Origin: Gordionus sp. m RMFG-2023 | Taxonomy: Eukaryota > Nematomorpha > Gordioida > Chordodea > Parachordodidae | Reading direction: 5' to 3' | DNA length: 64,000 nucleotides | Assembly: GCF_954871325.1 (NCBI RefSeq) | Contig: NC_088779.1 | Location: 3,164,846 to 3,228,845, forward strand | Shown: positions 51,499 to 62,800 of the stretch, piece after piece | Numbering within the stretch: position 1 is the stretch's first letter | How the letters are laid out: each line of letters opens with the position of its first letter | Position numbers and translations under genes: made by a program | Notes under the pieces: model-generated | Told to the model about the DNA's origin: nothing | The model's input: the letters and a program-made list of their open reading frames with translations, nothing else | Databases searched by the model: none

Positions 51499-53704
51499 AC
51501 AAATATTTTTAAAAGCAAAAAATAAGCACAATTTTATTAAAATCTACAATGGCATAATGATATAATTTATCATTTAAATGCAAACCGGTGGTTAATTTTG
51601 AAAATGGGAAAAATTTTAGGCTACATTTATATTTTAACAACGTTATTAACATTTTAATATAAAACGCCATCTATCGGTTTTAAATATATATTACATACTT
51701 AATAACTAATCAATTGATATATATTAGTGAAGAGTATATATTTTTAAATTTCAAGAAATCTGATTATATTACCAAAAATTATTTTTAGAAAGATAATTCA
51801 GAAATAAATTTTTTAAATAAAAATAAATATAAAATTTTAACCACTATATCTTGTAAAGAATTTTAAAAATATATATTTATGGCTTGTTTGCTGTTTAAAC
51901 GTACATTTGCTTAATTGAAAATAAAGATCTGTGTAATTTTTTTCATCACAAAATATAAATTTAATGTAATACTAAATGTTTTATTACGATTTTGTAGCAA
52001 AGTTCAACCTCTCATTTTCTGCTTATGAAAAGGCCTAAATCCTAAAAACAAAACAAATATGCTGCCCTCACCAACACCGTATTCATACCAATCGCTACCA
52101 AATAGATATAAATTTTTATTTTATAGAATAATAGCAATCAAAGTATAATAAATCTTTGATTACAATTCAGGATGATATTTTTTTTATAGTAAAGATAATT
52201 AATTACATACACTTGAGCCCTTATTTCTTCCTAAAATAATCTCCGGATAAAAGTGATGATGGTTTTATAGTAATAATTGAAGGTTGAAATCACCAAAATT
52301 TATACATTATCATTAATATTAATTGCATAATTCACAAAACTTGCAATAAATATTTATTTATTTGATAATTTTTTATTAGACCTAACATACTTCTGAGTTA
52401 TGAATGGTTTAAACTTGATAAAAAATATGATATGGAAAATTCTCTTATAATTATATAATAAAAATATGGTTCTATAAAATTTTAGACATGATGAAATAAT
52501 TAACAATTATAGCAAAAAAAATATTGCTCTTTTAAAATTATTCAATTTTTATAAAAATATTTGTAAGATATGGATTTTTATTATATTCTAAATTAGATTT
52601 TTATTTCTTTTATCTCTTATATATTTTTTGCAATAATCATACACGCATGCTGCTTGAAATTGTAATAAATCAAGCAACAATCACTATCCACTATCTCATT
52701 ATGTATTACATATTGTTAAATTTATTTGAATTTGCATTATCATTTATCAGCCATTACCTATATCTAAAATATTGTTTTTATATTTTTGCTTAGTTATTTT
52801 ATGTAATATATACTGATGATATAATTAATAATTTGATATTTCAAATTATATATTCACTATAAGCCTATGTAGTATTGTAAATGTAAAGTAATGGCGTTGA
52901 AAATGTTGCCTTTACTAAAGGAGTAACTTTGTGAGGAACATTATTCGACTCTTTTAGAGGGGTAAGGGGGGAAGGGGGAGTGGTACAAAGTAATGCATAA
53001 CTATCTTCGTTTTACTCACTAGTTTTTAAAATAAAGAAGAAGAAATAATTATATTTTTTATGATATAATTTTATTTTCTAATCATACATTTAATAGAAAA
53101 ATTAATAACTATGTAATTAATTCTGTTGAGTTACTTCATTATTCAGAATACACTTTACCTTACAATTTATATTTTTAGATACGTTTTATATACTTATTTA
53201 TTTGTTATAATTTTCATAAGTTTTCGTATTTTTAATATTTAAATTACATTATAAATAATAAATATCATAAATAATAAATAATTTTTTTGTTAAATTATTA
53301 TTATTTGTATAAGACATTACATTGTCAAAACTACGCCCCTTTATAAATAGCCAACCTCCTTTCCCCCGGATTAAGACCCCCTCCCTTAACCGATACGAGT
53401 GTTAACGTTTACTTTCTACCTCCATCTAAAAAATATTATCCCCTGGGAGCCTATTCAACACTTTCCTCAAATATATATGAAAGCAACCCCTTCCACTCGT
53501 TCATGTAAACACTGCCTGGTGTCTACACGATAGAAGGAGTATGACCTGTATGACTATTTACCCCCTCCAATCCCCATATCTTTATGGTTAATGATCCATA
53601 CTACCAAGTATGTATGGAAATATTCTAAATACCAACCTAATTTGCTAAATACCGACCAAAATTTATTAAAATGTAATAAGACCCTTATTATTTAATATAT
53701 TGTA
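51499..53704. other. AT-rich intergenic DNA
   Basis: A short fragment of the repeat seen at 26.7 kb lies at 52010-52100 (CTCACCAACACCG, TTCATACCAA). 53335-53600 is somewhat richer in C, with several CCCCT runs, but no frame or RNA gene is recognised. Confidence 0.4.
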
Positions 53705-53872
53705 ACGGAATCACGTGGACGAGTCCGGCCTCTTATATATCATCCCCCTAAGGATGGAACCACCAAGTTCGATTAAGAAAAAAAACATAACCATTCCCGG
53801 GATTCGAACCAGAGACCATGGGATCAGTGAGCGAAGCTCTTGCCTACTAGACATAGAGGATTTCCAAAAATC
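53705..53872 (-). mobile_element. tRNA-derived SINE
   Basis: Read on the minus strand from about 53872: TCTAGTAGGCAAGAGC (A box), then a perfect B box GGTTCGAATCC at tRNA spacing, followed by a tRNA-unrelated body ending near 53705 (GGCCGGACTCGTCCACGTGA). The acceptor and T arms do not pair well enough for a working tRNA. This looks like the best-preserved SINE in the window. The 60- and 93-codon frames across it are chance. Confidence 0.7.
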
Positions 53873-54129
53873 ACGATTTTTCAAATATATATTATAAATA
53901 TATTTGGTAGTGCCTATCCAAATGAAAAGTAAACAAAATTCAAATTTGATAAGTAGTACCTTATGGTAGTACCTTATGGTAGTAAGCATCATTAACCTAT
54001 CTTTATAAAGGTTTAAAAAAAAATAGGATATATGAAGTAAAATAAATAAATTTGGCGATACATCTATTTATTTCTCCTCTATTTTTTCTCCCATAAAGAC
54101 TATTATTTTCCTTCCTCTATTTTAGATGC

Positions 54130-55560
54130 CAGCTAGCGTTTTAAAGTAATTTTGTAGATAAATAGCTGTAACTAGCTGTAATTTTTGGAATATAATTGCT
54201 AAAAGTAACTAGTTACTTTTTAATATTCATATATATATTATTATAAGTCTTTTAATATGTAATATTAATAAATTTTAAACAAGACTGACTTATCAATTTT
54301 TATCTTATCCATTTTTTTGAAGTTTGTTCAGGTTTTCCGGTATTATGGAGGATTATCTTCATAGTTTTATATAAAGCTCTAATATTATTTATAAGTAATT
54401 GTATTTGTAATGGTATTTTATTTTATTTAATCATATGTTTATTTCTAGGCTCTCACAATGAAATTAAAAGTAAAATTAAAATAGTCAATAAATATAACCC
54501 TTCCATAATCAAAATTTTATTTATTCGGGCATGGGCTTTTATCCTCCCCTCTTATTTCCCATGGGAGTTTAAGCAATTGGTTTTGCATATTGCGCGCGCA
54601 AGTAACTGCGGCCTGTCGATGGTCCTCTTAATTATTTTCCATCTTTTCTCCAAGTTTGATGGGTTTTTTATGAGAGAACCAATCGTTGCTCTGTTGTATA
54701 TATAACTCTGTTTAGGGCTAGTGCGCTTAATATCACGTAAATTTTTAAATATCTGATTCTGTATGTGGGCCATTTTTATATAGTTAATATTTATAAAATA
54801 ATCCGATTGATACACAAATACAGCCATAGCTTGGGGAGCACTATTATGTGTGTTTTTGCTTTTATCGGTAGGTCCACCTATTGTTAGCCTTTGGCTAGCA
54901 TGTAAATTTCGGTTTTCACTTTTTTTTAACATTTTGAATTATAGTCTTTATTTAAAAAAGTTATCACTCTTTACTTATTTTCCTTTTAAGGGGGTAGTGG
55001 TATGTAGGAGAAACATTTTTATTAGCTAAAATGATATTTACAAAAACAGTCATTTAACCCCCCCCCCTCCCCACCATGGTTACATAAATAGAATTATTTA
55101 ATATGAATTCTGATTCTGACTCATTTAATGCAGATGAAATTAAATGAATTTAAATGATGAAATATAAATTGTATTATACCTTTCTGCAAGCATTACCAAA
55201 TTAGCAGACTTAAATTTTATTAAAAATTGGACAAACTTTAAAAAGTATTTTGGATTTCGCAAAAAGAAGGGTAGTAAGGCAATATTTGTGTTATTATCTC
55301 CAATCTAGTCATGTTAAACTGCCACTTGGGTCATTTTAGAATAATCAGTGATATATATATGTAAGTAAATTTTTATGTTATATAAAAAAATGATTCGATA
55401 TATAAATGATTTATATAATATTTTATAATGAAGCTAATTACTTTTAAAATATAACTATAACTAGTTACATCTAAATAATGTGACTAGTAACTTTAACTAG
55501 TTACCATTTATAAATCTAACTAATTAAGTTTAAAAAGTAACATTTAAAATTTAGATGTCA
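54130..55560. mobile_element. Possible DNA element bracketed by GTTAC/GTAAC repeats
   Basis: Clusters of AACTAGTTAC-type words lie at 54170-54220 and again at 55440-55555 in inverted and direct forms. Such arrays are often subterminal repeats of DNA transposons. Between them is the frame at 54552-54932. I could not find matching tips or a target-site duplication. Confidence 0.35.
54552..54932 (-). CDS. Hypothetical 126-residue ORF
   Basis: It opens with ATG at 54932 and stops at 54552. The product is basic and polar (ENRNLHASQRLTIGGPTDKS..., RATIGSLIKNPSNLEKRWKI, RTIDRPQLLARAICK). Codon composition is less AT-biased than the flanks, which hints at real or recently lost coding. No domain recognised, no signal peptide, no membrane segment. 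It lies between the GTTAC-type repeats and may belong to that element or be one exon of a host gene. Confidence 0.35.
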   Translation of the reverse strand: MLKKSENRNLHASQRLTIGGPTDKSKNTHNSAPQAMAVFVYQSDYFININYIKMAHIQNQIFKNLRDIKRTSPKQSYIYNRATIGSLIKNPSNLEKRWKIIKRTIDRPQLLARAICKTNCLNSHGK

Positions 55561-56204
55561 CAGTGTATCTTAATTTTAGATAAGCTTAGACGGCTAAATA
55601 TAAATTCATATTTTAAAATTATATTATAAAATTATATTTTAAAATCATATAATATTATGTTTATACATTCTATTATATCTATCTAAAAGGAACAATCTTT
55701 TTTTAATTTATGGATTTATAAAACGACGAAAACTTTTTTTATTTATGAACATCTGAGTGATACATTGTTAAAAGTATCATTCTTATTTTAAAATTATGCA
55801 ATCCTTTTTAATTATTTTATTTTATTATATTATTTATTGTAATTTAAATTTATATTAAATAATATTTTAAACATTTTATTTCCACGTTTTTAAAAAACAA
55901 TTAAATTAAATCCCATATGTAAATAAAGCGCTTTAAACCAATCGTATTTTACCACAATCCCGCCAAAGCTTTTAAGAAGCTCGATAAAAAAAAATGCATA
56001 GTTTTCCGAAGTATAGCTTCATTATTTTATTTTTTAATTAAGATCGTAAATTGTGAATATTTAATTTATTTTATTTTAAAACAAAAAATAACTAGAAACG
56101 CGACATCACAATCAATAAATTATCTCAAGCGTTATTTCTCGTAAGCCTCATATTTTTTTATTTAGAAATTTTGCTTTTTTAAAACCACTATAAAATTTTT
56201 AAAT
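55561..56204. other. Upstream region of the Cdc25 gene
   Basis: AT-rich, presumably containing the promoter and 5' UTR. No distinct core motif can be chosen in this background. Confidence 0.4.
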
Positions 56205-57257
56205 ATGGATGATTCTGGTGATTCAATATTGTCATTTCATATCGAAAGCTTAAATTATAGTTTTTCACCCGCTACTCCGTCGTTTAAATTAAATGCCGCG
56301 CGATCTCTTTTTGGCGAGGAAGAAGTGAACGATCACGAATCTTCCTTGCATTCTTTAAATCAGATTATTTCAAAGTTTCCCGTTATATTTTCCTCCCCCA
56401 CCTTGTTTCCAATTAATAATAAACCAATTAAATCGCCCCATTTGCAACCTTTACACTCCTCACCCATCATTAACAATGCAATATCTATAAACAAATCATC
56501 TCATACTGCGTCTAAGAGTTTTTCTGACACCTGGATGGACAGTCCATTAAAGCAAGCTTTAAATCAAGCCTATGAAAGTCCCGATTTAATCGCCGATTTT
56601 TCTAAAAACTATGCCCTGCCCACTTTATTGGGCAATAAAAATCCTGAATTAAAAGCAGTAAAATGTGAAACAGTCAAACATTTATTAGAAAATAAATATT
56701 CATCTACAGTGAAAAATTTTTCCATAATTGATTGTCGTTTTCCTTATGAATATGAAGGTGGTCACATAAAAAACGCAATAAATATATACACCCGAGAAGG
56801 TATAATAGAATATTTTTTTAAAAACCCTATCTTTCAAAGTTCTTGCGACAAACCAAGTAATCCTAAAAATTTTAAATTTAACAATCTGAATGATAACAAG
56901 GGTTATATTAAAACTGCAAATCTAGAACTCAATCACAATATCATCATATTTCATTGCGAATTTTCTCAGGAAAGAGGTCCAAAATTGTACCAATTTATGC
57001 GCAATTATGATAGGCAAATTAACAAAGAACAATACCCAAAATTATATTATCCAGAAGTCTACATTCTAGAAGGGGGTTATAAACTGTTCTACGAAAATTT
57101 TTTACACCTATGCATACCTCAAAATTACAAACCGATGCTTCACAATGACCACAAAAATGATCTAAAACATTTCAAGGCAAAATCAAAATCATGGGGCGGT
57201 GAAAAAAACAATCCTATAGCCAGACCTTGTATCAAAAAGAGAAATTTATTTAGATGA
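56205..57257 (+). CDS. cdc25: Cdc25-type M-phase inducer phosphatase
   Basis: A single open frame of 350 residues. It is a dual-specificity phosphatase of the Cdc25 family, which activates cyclin-dependent kinases by removing inhibitory phosphates. The rhodanese-like catalytic domain lies at about residues 145-315: IIDCRFPYEYEGGHIKNAIN with Asp176, and the P-loop HCEFSQERGP with catalytic Cys251 and Arg257 (C-x5-R), then YPEVYILEGGYKLFY. The N-terminal ~140 residues are serine-rich and low in conserved motifs, as in the regulatory part of other Cdc25s, but shorter than usual (family members are often 400-600 residues). The start AAATATGG fits a Kozak-like context and follows a stop-rich leader. 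No intron interrupts the gene. The C-terminal tail is basic (KSWGGEKN, IKKRNLFR). All catalytic residues are present, so it should be active. Confidence 0.95.
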   Translation: MDDSGDSILSFHIESLNYSFSPATPSFKLNAARSLFGEEEVNDHESSLHSLNQIISKFPVIFSSPTLFPINNKPIKSPHLQPLHSSPIINNAISINKSSHTASKSFSDTWMDSPLKQALNQAYESPDLIADFSKNYALPTLLGNKNPELKAVKCETVKHLLENKYSSTVKNFSIIDCRFPYEYEGGHIKNAINIYTREGIIEYFFKNPIFQSSCDKPSNPKNFKFNNLNDNKGYIKTANLELNHNIIIFHCEFSQERGPKLYQFMRNYDRQINKEQYPKLYYPEVYILEGGYKLFYENFLHLCIPQNYKPMLHNDHKNDLKHFKAKSKSWGGEKNNPIARPCIKKRNLFR

Positions 57258-59011
57258 TTACACATATTTTTTTAACAATAACCATAAAGAAAATCAAAAT
57301 ATATATTTTTTTAACCCATTTTTTTTATTATTATCATAACACTCATTTTTATAACATTTTTTTTTTAAATCTATTTCCCCCCCCCCCTTTAAATTTTTTT
57401 TTTAAAAAATATTATAGCAATTTATAATAAAAAGAATATTTATTAAAATGATCTGAAAAGCAAAAATAGAAACATAGTACAATGATTATTTTTAATAAAT
57501 ATATGTATATATATGTTAATTATATATTCAAATGATTTTTTTTCCTTGATGCTTAAAATGTTTTTTTTTTAAATAAAATTGTTACTTGTGTGTTGTATTC
57601 TATATCTTCAAATGTAAAATTTTGGATAAATCTTCCTACACATACATAAAAAACAACAACTTTATAGTATGTTTATAGTATAACAAAATAACACTTTACA
57701 TGTTTTATTATAATTGTTATAATGAAACAAAGTGGAATAAATATATAGAAAAACTCATGCTTGTCAAAAAAATATTTTTCTTGAATTAATATTTAATGGG
57801 GTAACTCTTAGATAGCTAATTATTATAATGTGCATGCCCAATTTTTATGGCATAAAATATTTTATAATAGTTCATCTTGAACCTCATATTAATAGAATAA
57901 GTGAAACTTTTTCAAAAAAAGATGAAGAGTTTTGCATTTGTTGTAATTTTATATAAACAACAATTAAGAAGGCACAAGAATAGAAAGAAGGTAATATCAA
58001 ATCACATAAACAAACTTATTAATAAATGGACATTGCTTAATGAAACAATCAGCCCTAAAATTGGTAAATCATTAAATCGATGCCTAACATGGATGATTTA
58101 GAATGAAATCATAAAACTTGAAAAAATCAATCGATTTCTTGCCAAAATAAACCTTGTTTCTTTTTAAATGTTTTTGACACAAACTTTTAATTTTAGGCAT
58201 AAACCAACAAAATTTTATATAATTTATTTATAAAAAAAAATTTCTGCAAGATTACAGATTAAAAATATTGTACTATGGTTGTTAATAATAATTATCAGGT
58301 CTACAAATTTTTTAGCCAAATAACCTCAGCAATAGGGGTTTTCCTTCTTCGTGATATATTAATCTCAGAAAATAGAAATAAATAGCTTGCACCTGATGCT
58401 TACTTAGCATGAGCCAAATTCTTTACTCATTATAATTTACTCACAAATTTTTTTTATATTCAGATCATAATTGACAATAAGAATTATATAAATAGTACCT
58501 GTAATTTAAATTATTTCAGTCCACATTCAAGAATTTTCAGTGGAGACAACAGTTTACTTTGGATAGCCAAATTTTTCTTAGGAATATTTTTATTGAAAAT
58601 TTGTAAATTCCAACAATTATGAGAATAAATTTTAATAGAATTCAAGCTAGGTAAAAAAATTTTCCATAAGCCATTAGCACAAATTTTAGTTTTTATTACC
58701 CTCTAATGAGGCCTTGAAACATACTCTTGATGCCTCAATGATAACTGCTACTGAATAATATTTATATAGTTTCTTAAAAAGCAATATAGTATTTTTTTTT
58801 AACATTCCATTTTTATAATCTTTAAGCACTTTAGCCACTCACCAATAATCCCTGTGTTCATTTTGTTCTTAGGGGCCAAAAATTTTATTTTTGTTCCCCC
58901 TCTGTGTATGAGACGTATTTTAATTAAATATTAGTAGAAAATTACTAATCATTTATTATTTCTATTTATATCATATACAAAAGCAATAGCTCTCCACATT
59001 TACATGTGCAG
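57258..59011. other. Region between Cdc25 and uL14m
   Basis: Holds the Cdc25 3' UTR (AATAAA-like signals occur, e.g. near 57570) and the upstream part of the uL14m gene, where a first exon encoding a mitochondrial targeting leader would be expected but is not visible. A frame at 57901-58101 lacks an ATG at its start and has no family resemblance. Confidence 0.4.
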
Positions 59012-59014
59012 TTT

Positions 59015-59541
59015 ATGACCCGTTGTAACGTTGTGGACAATAGCGAATTGGCGAAAGAGGCCAAGTTGGCTGGAAAAATGGCGAAATGCATTCACGTTTA
59101 CAATCATAAAACTGGTCTAGCCTCTCCCGGTGATAGAATTTTGGTAGCTTTGATGGGACAAAAAAGGTTAAAAAATAAATATTTTTGAAATTTGGATTGA
59201 GTGTCTTAGATGTTAGAATTAGAAAGTTAGCTCGAGATTATGCTTAGAAAGATTAGTTTAAAAATGGAGGATTTTTTTTTCTAACATTTATGATTAATTT
59301 ATTATATTTTTATTTCAGGAAAGCGATAGTAGTTGGAACCAAAGTAAAACAAAGGCCTATGCACCCACGTTTCGACGCTATTAATATAGTGCTAGTCGAT
59401 GATAAAGACGTCCCCCTAGGGAATAAAGTGACGGGCCCTATACCGGGTTACACACTGAGAAGAAACACGGCTAAAAGAGGGGACATAAGGGGAAGGGCCG
59501 ATTGCACCAAATTGCTCAGCATAGCCCAAACCATCATTTAA
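59015..59541 (+). CDS. mrpl14: Mitochondrial large ribosomal subunit protein uL14m
   Basis: Two exons: up to 59166 and 59329-59541, joined in phase 2 (GQK-R-KAIVVG) across a 162-bp GT-AG intron. It is a structural protein of the mitochondrial large ribosomal subunit. The reading has MTRCNVVDNS, AKCIHVYNH, GDRILVALMGQKR, RFDAINIVLVDDK, VPLGNKVTGPIP and LLSIAQTII, matching mitochondrial rather than cytosolic uL14. The first exon may begin at ATG 59015, or at a splice acceptor (TGTGCAG, ending at 59011) following a leader exon; the animal proteins have an N-terminal targeting leader, so the acceptor is the likelier reading. An insert GYTLRRNTAKRGDIRGRA lies where other animals have a shorter segment. 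Confidence 0.92.
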
Positions 59542-60157
59542 AAAAAAATGAATAAAATAATAATAAATTGTATTTTTTTTTAAAAATTTTATTAAAGATT
59601 TTATAATGTCCATTTGATACATAAATTCTTTATTGATTATTTCAATATATTATTATATTATATAATAAAATAAAATATATGTAATGTAATGTAAAATAGA
59701 AAAAAAGGTGTTTGTGTCATATTAATTTATAATTTAAATATTATTTTAAAAAAAGAAAATTAATTGACCCTTTAATGAGCATCAAAAAAAAAATTAAATT
59801 TATGAATATAAAGCTATTTAGTTTCCTCCACTCGACTGCAACCATTTTTTTTTTAAAATTATTAATAAGAATTTATAAAATCGATATGTGAAAGAGTTAT
59901 TTTTTAAAGAAGATTGTAAATATATAAAAAAAATATATATTCCCGTAATGGATTTCTCATATCTTTGCCCACCTTTCCCCTATTTTTTATGAATATTCAA
60001 AATAACAATCGAAAATGGCGTATATTCGTTTATGTATAATAAATAGTTTTAAAGTGCGAAGAAATATAAACGATAGCTTTTAAAATCAATATATTTACAA
60101 GGTATAATAATTTTAAAAAAAAAAGATGTCGCAATAGCCATTAAAATGTAAATTTAA
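59542..60157. other. 3' region between convergent genes
   Basis: AT-rich 3' flanks of uL14m and of the minus-strand gene ending at 60158. Nothing else recognised. Confidence 0.4.
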
Positions 60158-60290
60158 TCATTCCTCGTGAGTGCCTGGCGGAACCAATTTGTTGAAAAGC
60201 GTTTCCAAGAAAGCGACATTTTGCGTCAAATTGTCTTCCAGATTATGTTCAAGCCAGTTTTTCTTAAAAAGTCCAATAATGTCCAATAAC
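60158..60290 (-). CDS. Last exon of an unrecognised gene
   Basis: It begins after a TATAG acceptor at 60290 in phase 2 and stops at 60158. It codes 43 residues: LLDIIGLFKKNWLEHNLEDN..., AFLETLFNKLVPPGTHEE. Codon use is balanced for this genome and the peptide looks helical and amphipathic, like the end of a HEAT/ARM or other helical protein. A probable earlier coding piece lies at about 60350-60460 on the same strand (TPINFELIFQNAKLIIAKCQ), but I cannot place a good donor that joins it. Function unknown. Confidence 0.55.
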
Positions 60291-62243
60291 CTATATATAT
60301 ATACATAATTTTCTTAAGATTTAGAGAAATAGATAATAATATTAACGTGGTTCATTTCCATGTATCTAATTTAATTATTTTTTCCTGTATCCTTTGGTTT
60401 TGACATTTGGCGATAATCAATTTGGCATTTTGAAATATGAGTTCGAAATTGATTGGCGTCACAAAATAAAATTTAAAAACAAGTTTTACTTATAAAAAAT
60501 TTTTTCAACAAAAATCGCTCAGCTGTCAATATCGAATATACGCTTCATTTAAGGCGACTAAAAAAATGCGTTAACCGAAAACTATCAGTCCACCGATTTT
60601 CGCAATCGACTAGTTGCAATATTCGTATTAAATTCCCATTATCGAATCGAATAACGGTATTCGTTCGAGTGTCAAAAATCAAGACCATTTATTTAATAGT
60701 TTTTTTTAAAAATAAATCGAAAATTTTAAAATAACAGAAATAATTTCAAAAAATAATACGAAAGATGAAAGATGGCAAATATATAATTATATTATTCGTA
60801 AAATACGTGAATCGAATAGTTTGCTTTATCCAATCACTAAAAAAATTAACTAACCAATCCAATCATTAAATTATCTGGCCAATCCAATTACTAATTTTAA
60901 GAATGCGTCAATTTTTTTTTTTAAATTATATATATAATTTCAAAATCTTCCCAGACCAAAGCCTATCTAATCAATTTTTTTTTAATTTCTATTTTCACAG
61001 TTGTTTAACAAATAAAAAATAAATATATAATTTTCTGTCTGTCAAATTATTGTATGGACAATATTGGAAAAAAAATATATTTGAAGGACCTTTTATACTA
61101 CAATAAATATGTATGTCATATTTATTAATATCTTGATTTCCTTTTTTAACCAGGTTTAAAATACATATTATAATAAAGTTCATCTAAGATTATCTCATAT
61201 AAAAAATAATATTTTTTATTGTATTGTCACGAAAACAATAAGGGACTTACATATAAAAAAAATTTAAATATTTTGTTTATTTATTTAAATTATTTTTAAA
61301 AGGATTTTTTTGAAGTTGACAATTAATTTTTTTTTTTTTGTAAAAAAGATAAAAAAAAAATTTTAAAAAAGGATTTTTAATAATTAAAAAAAATATATGC
61401 TTTGCGAGGGTGGTATGGTAATAATTAATACTTATAAAAGCTGGGTCAGGCTAGGGATAACGATTATCGTTTTATTTAAGGCTTTTATATATTTCATAAT
61501 AAACAAATTAATTTTTCAAATAAAAGTTTTAAAAAATTTAAGTCAAAAGAAAATGACGGGAATGAATTTTATAACGGTGATTTTTGTTTTAAAAATGAAT
61601 AAATTATACATCGAAAAATTTTTTTCACACGAATACGTGAAAAAACTTATCTCAGAGTCGGTAAAACTATGTACCATACTAAACACTCTTCATGATCATG
61701 ACAAACTAGCACTACTACGTATAAAAATTGGTTTGTTAAAGTCCGTATAAATTATTGTGGATTGATCTTAATGAGAGATTCGTATTTGGCGAGAAGGAGG
61801 GTTAAATTCGAGATTTTTAGGGCTAAAAAAATTCAATAATTACAACCAAAAATGAGAATATTGTGTGGCTTCGCTAAAAATTATGTCGAAACAAAATATT
61901 CAAATTTTAAAAGTATTAGATTTGATACTATCTGACAATTTAAAAATACCCTGTTTTTTTTTCTAAGTACTTTTTTTTCTTCTTTAAACCAGGCATTTAA
62001 GTCCGATTTCTTTTTTTGCCAGAACATCTTCTTTTTTTTTAAATATCGGATTACCGAGATCTAATAATGCAACATTCAATCGTAATTATTTTAGAAAGAA
62101 AATTGACCTGAATCAAACCGTACACGTATTCATACAAAGAAGACTTAATTTAAATGGAGTCGGTTACTAGTGGAGATCTGCAAGGTCCGGCCAGACCGAA
62201 GGCCCGGCCCAAAAATCTGGACTCGGTCGGTCTTCTCGGATTT
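60291..62243. other. AT-rich region, possible unrecognised exons
   Basis: 60340-60470 may hold another exon of the gene ending at 60158. 60630-60680 has a small inverted repeat around ATCGAATCGAATAACGG. A GC-rich patch at 62175-62245 (GGTCCGGCC, GGCCCGGCCC, ACTCGGTCGG) resembles hAT subterminal repeats. Nothing else is recognised. Confidence 0.35.
61397..61750 (+). CDS. Doubtful 117-residue ORF
   Basis: It opens with ATG at 61397. The product is rich in Ile, Leu, Phe and Lys with a hydrophobic stretch near residues 18-45, as expected from chance translation of AT-rich DNA, though the C-terminal part (SESVKLCTILNTLHDHDKLA) is less biased. No family recognised. Confidence 0.2.
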   Translation: MLCEGGMVIINTYKSWVRLGITIIVLFKAFIYFIINKLIFQIKVLKNLSQKKMTGMNFITVIFVLKMNKLYIEKFFSHEYVKKLISESVKLCTILNTLHDHDKLALLRIKIGLLKSV

Positions 62244-62669
62244 CTAATTCCTGAAGATTTTAACATTTTTAAGCGGGCTGTAGACTAAATATTTGAGAAA
62301 TATGTACTTGTTTGCCAAATCGGTTTTATGGATCGAGTTAATGTTGGCCAATCCCGGGTTTATGAAATGGGTGGTGGTATTGCTACCATTAGCCGAATTA
62401 TTCTGATTAGGATCGGGGTTGGCTCCGGCTATCATAAGGCATTTGGCCAAGCGGCAAGCCAGGGTCATGACTTCTAGGTCGCAAATGTAATTGCTTATGA
62501 GGTTGTCCACTTTATGAGACGAAGAGGATCTATCGGGGTGGCCGTCGAGCCCGGCGTTAGGTTTCGGGGACGGAGGAGCTCCTTCTATCTTGTTCCGCCA
62601 CGAGATGAGGTTGCTGAATATTTTGCGCAGTATTTTGACGATTTTCTTCAAAGAGATAAATTTTTTCAA
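62244..62669 (-). CDS. Coding exon of an unrecognised gene
   Basis: A minus-strand frame without an ATG at its start (probably an internal exon, entered by an AG such as CTTTGAAG near 62650). It has much higher GC than the flanks, with GC-ending codons, which argues for true coding. Visible parts: a basic start (IVKILRKIFSNLISWRNKIE), a proline/serine-rich linker (GAPPSPKPNAGLDGHPDRSS), a helical stretch (DNLISNYICDLEVMTLACRL, AKCLMIAGANPDP) and an Asn/Thr-rich tail. A GTACAT donor-like site occurs near 62311, so the last ~20 residues may be intron. Family not recognised. Confidence 0.5.
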   Translation of the reverse strand: MKKFISLKKIVKILRKIFSNLISWRNKIEGAPPSPKPNAGLDGHPDRSSSSHKVDNLISNYICDLEVMTLACRLAKCLMIAGANPDPNQNNSANGSNTTTHFINPGLANINSIHKTDLANKYIFLKYLVYSPLKNVKIFRN

Positions 62670-62800
62670 TTTCGCTCAAACATAAATATATTATAAGAGG
62701 ATAAATTTTCATTTACTGGCCTGGCGCCGAAATATTTAGCGCGAGTTGTTCGGCAAGTAAAAAAAAATTTATGGTAAATAAACATCAATAGTTAAGGTCG

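Noticed and set aside
51273-51525. Pro- or Gly-rich ORFs on both strands
   Set aside because: Products of the GGGTC/GGGCTC subterminal repeats of the hAT element.
53705-53745. Hammerhead-type ribozyme core
   Set aside because: The word GACGAGTCC suggested it, but the CTGATGA and GAAA core elements are absent.
53800-53872. A functional tRNA gene
   Set aside because: A and B boxes are fine but the acceptor and T stems do not pair; better seen as a SINE head.
62514-62696. 60-codon plus-strand ORF
   Set aside because: Shadow of the minus-strand exon 62244-62669.
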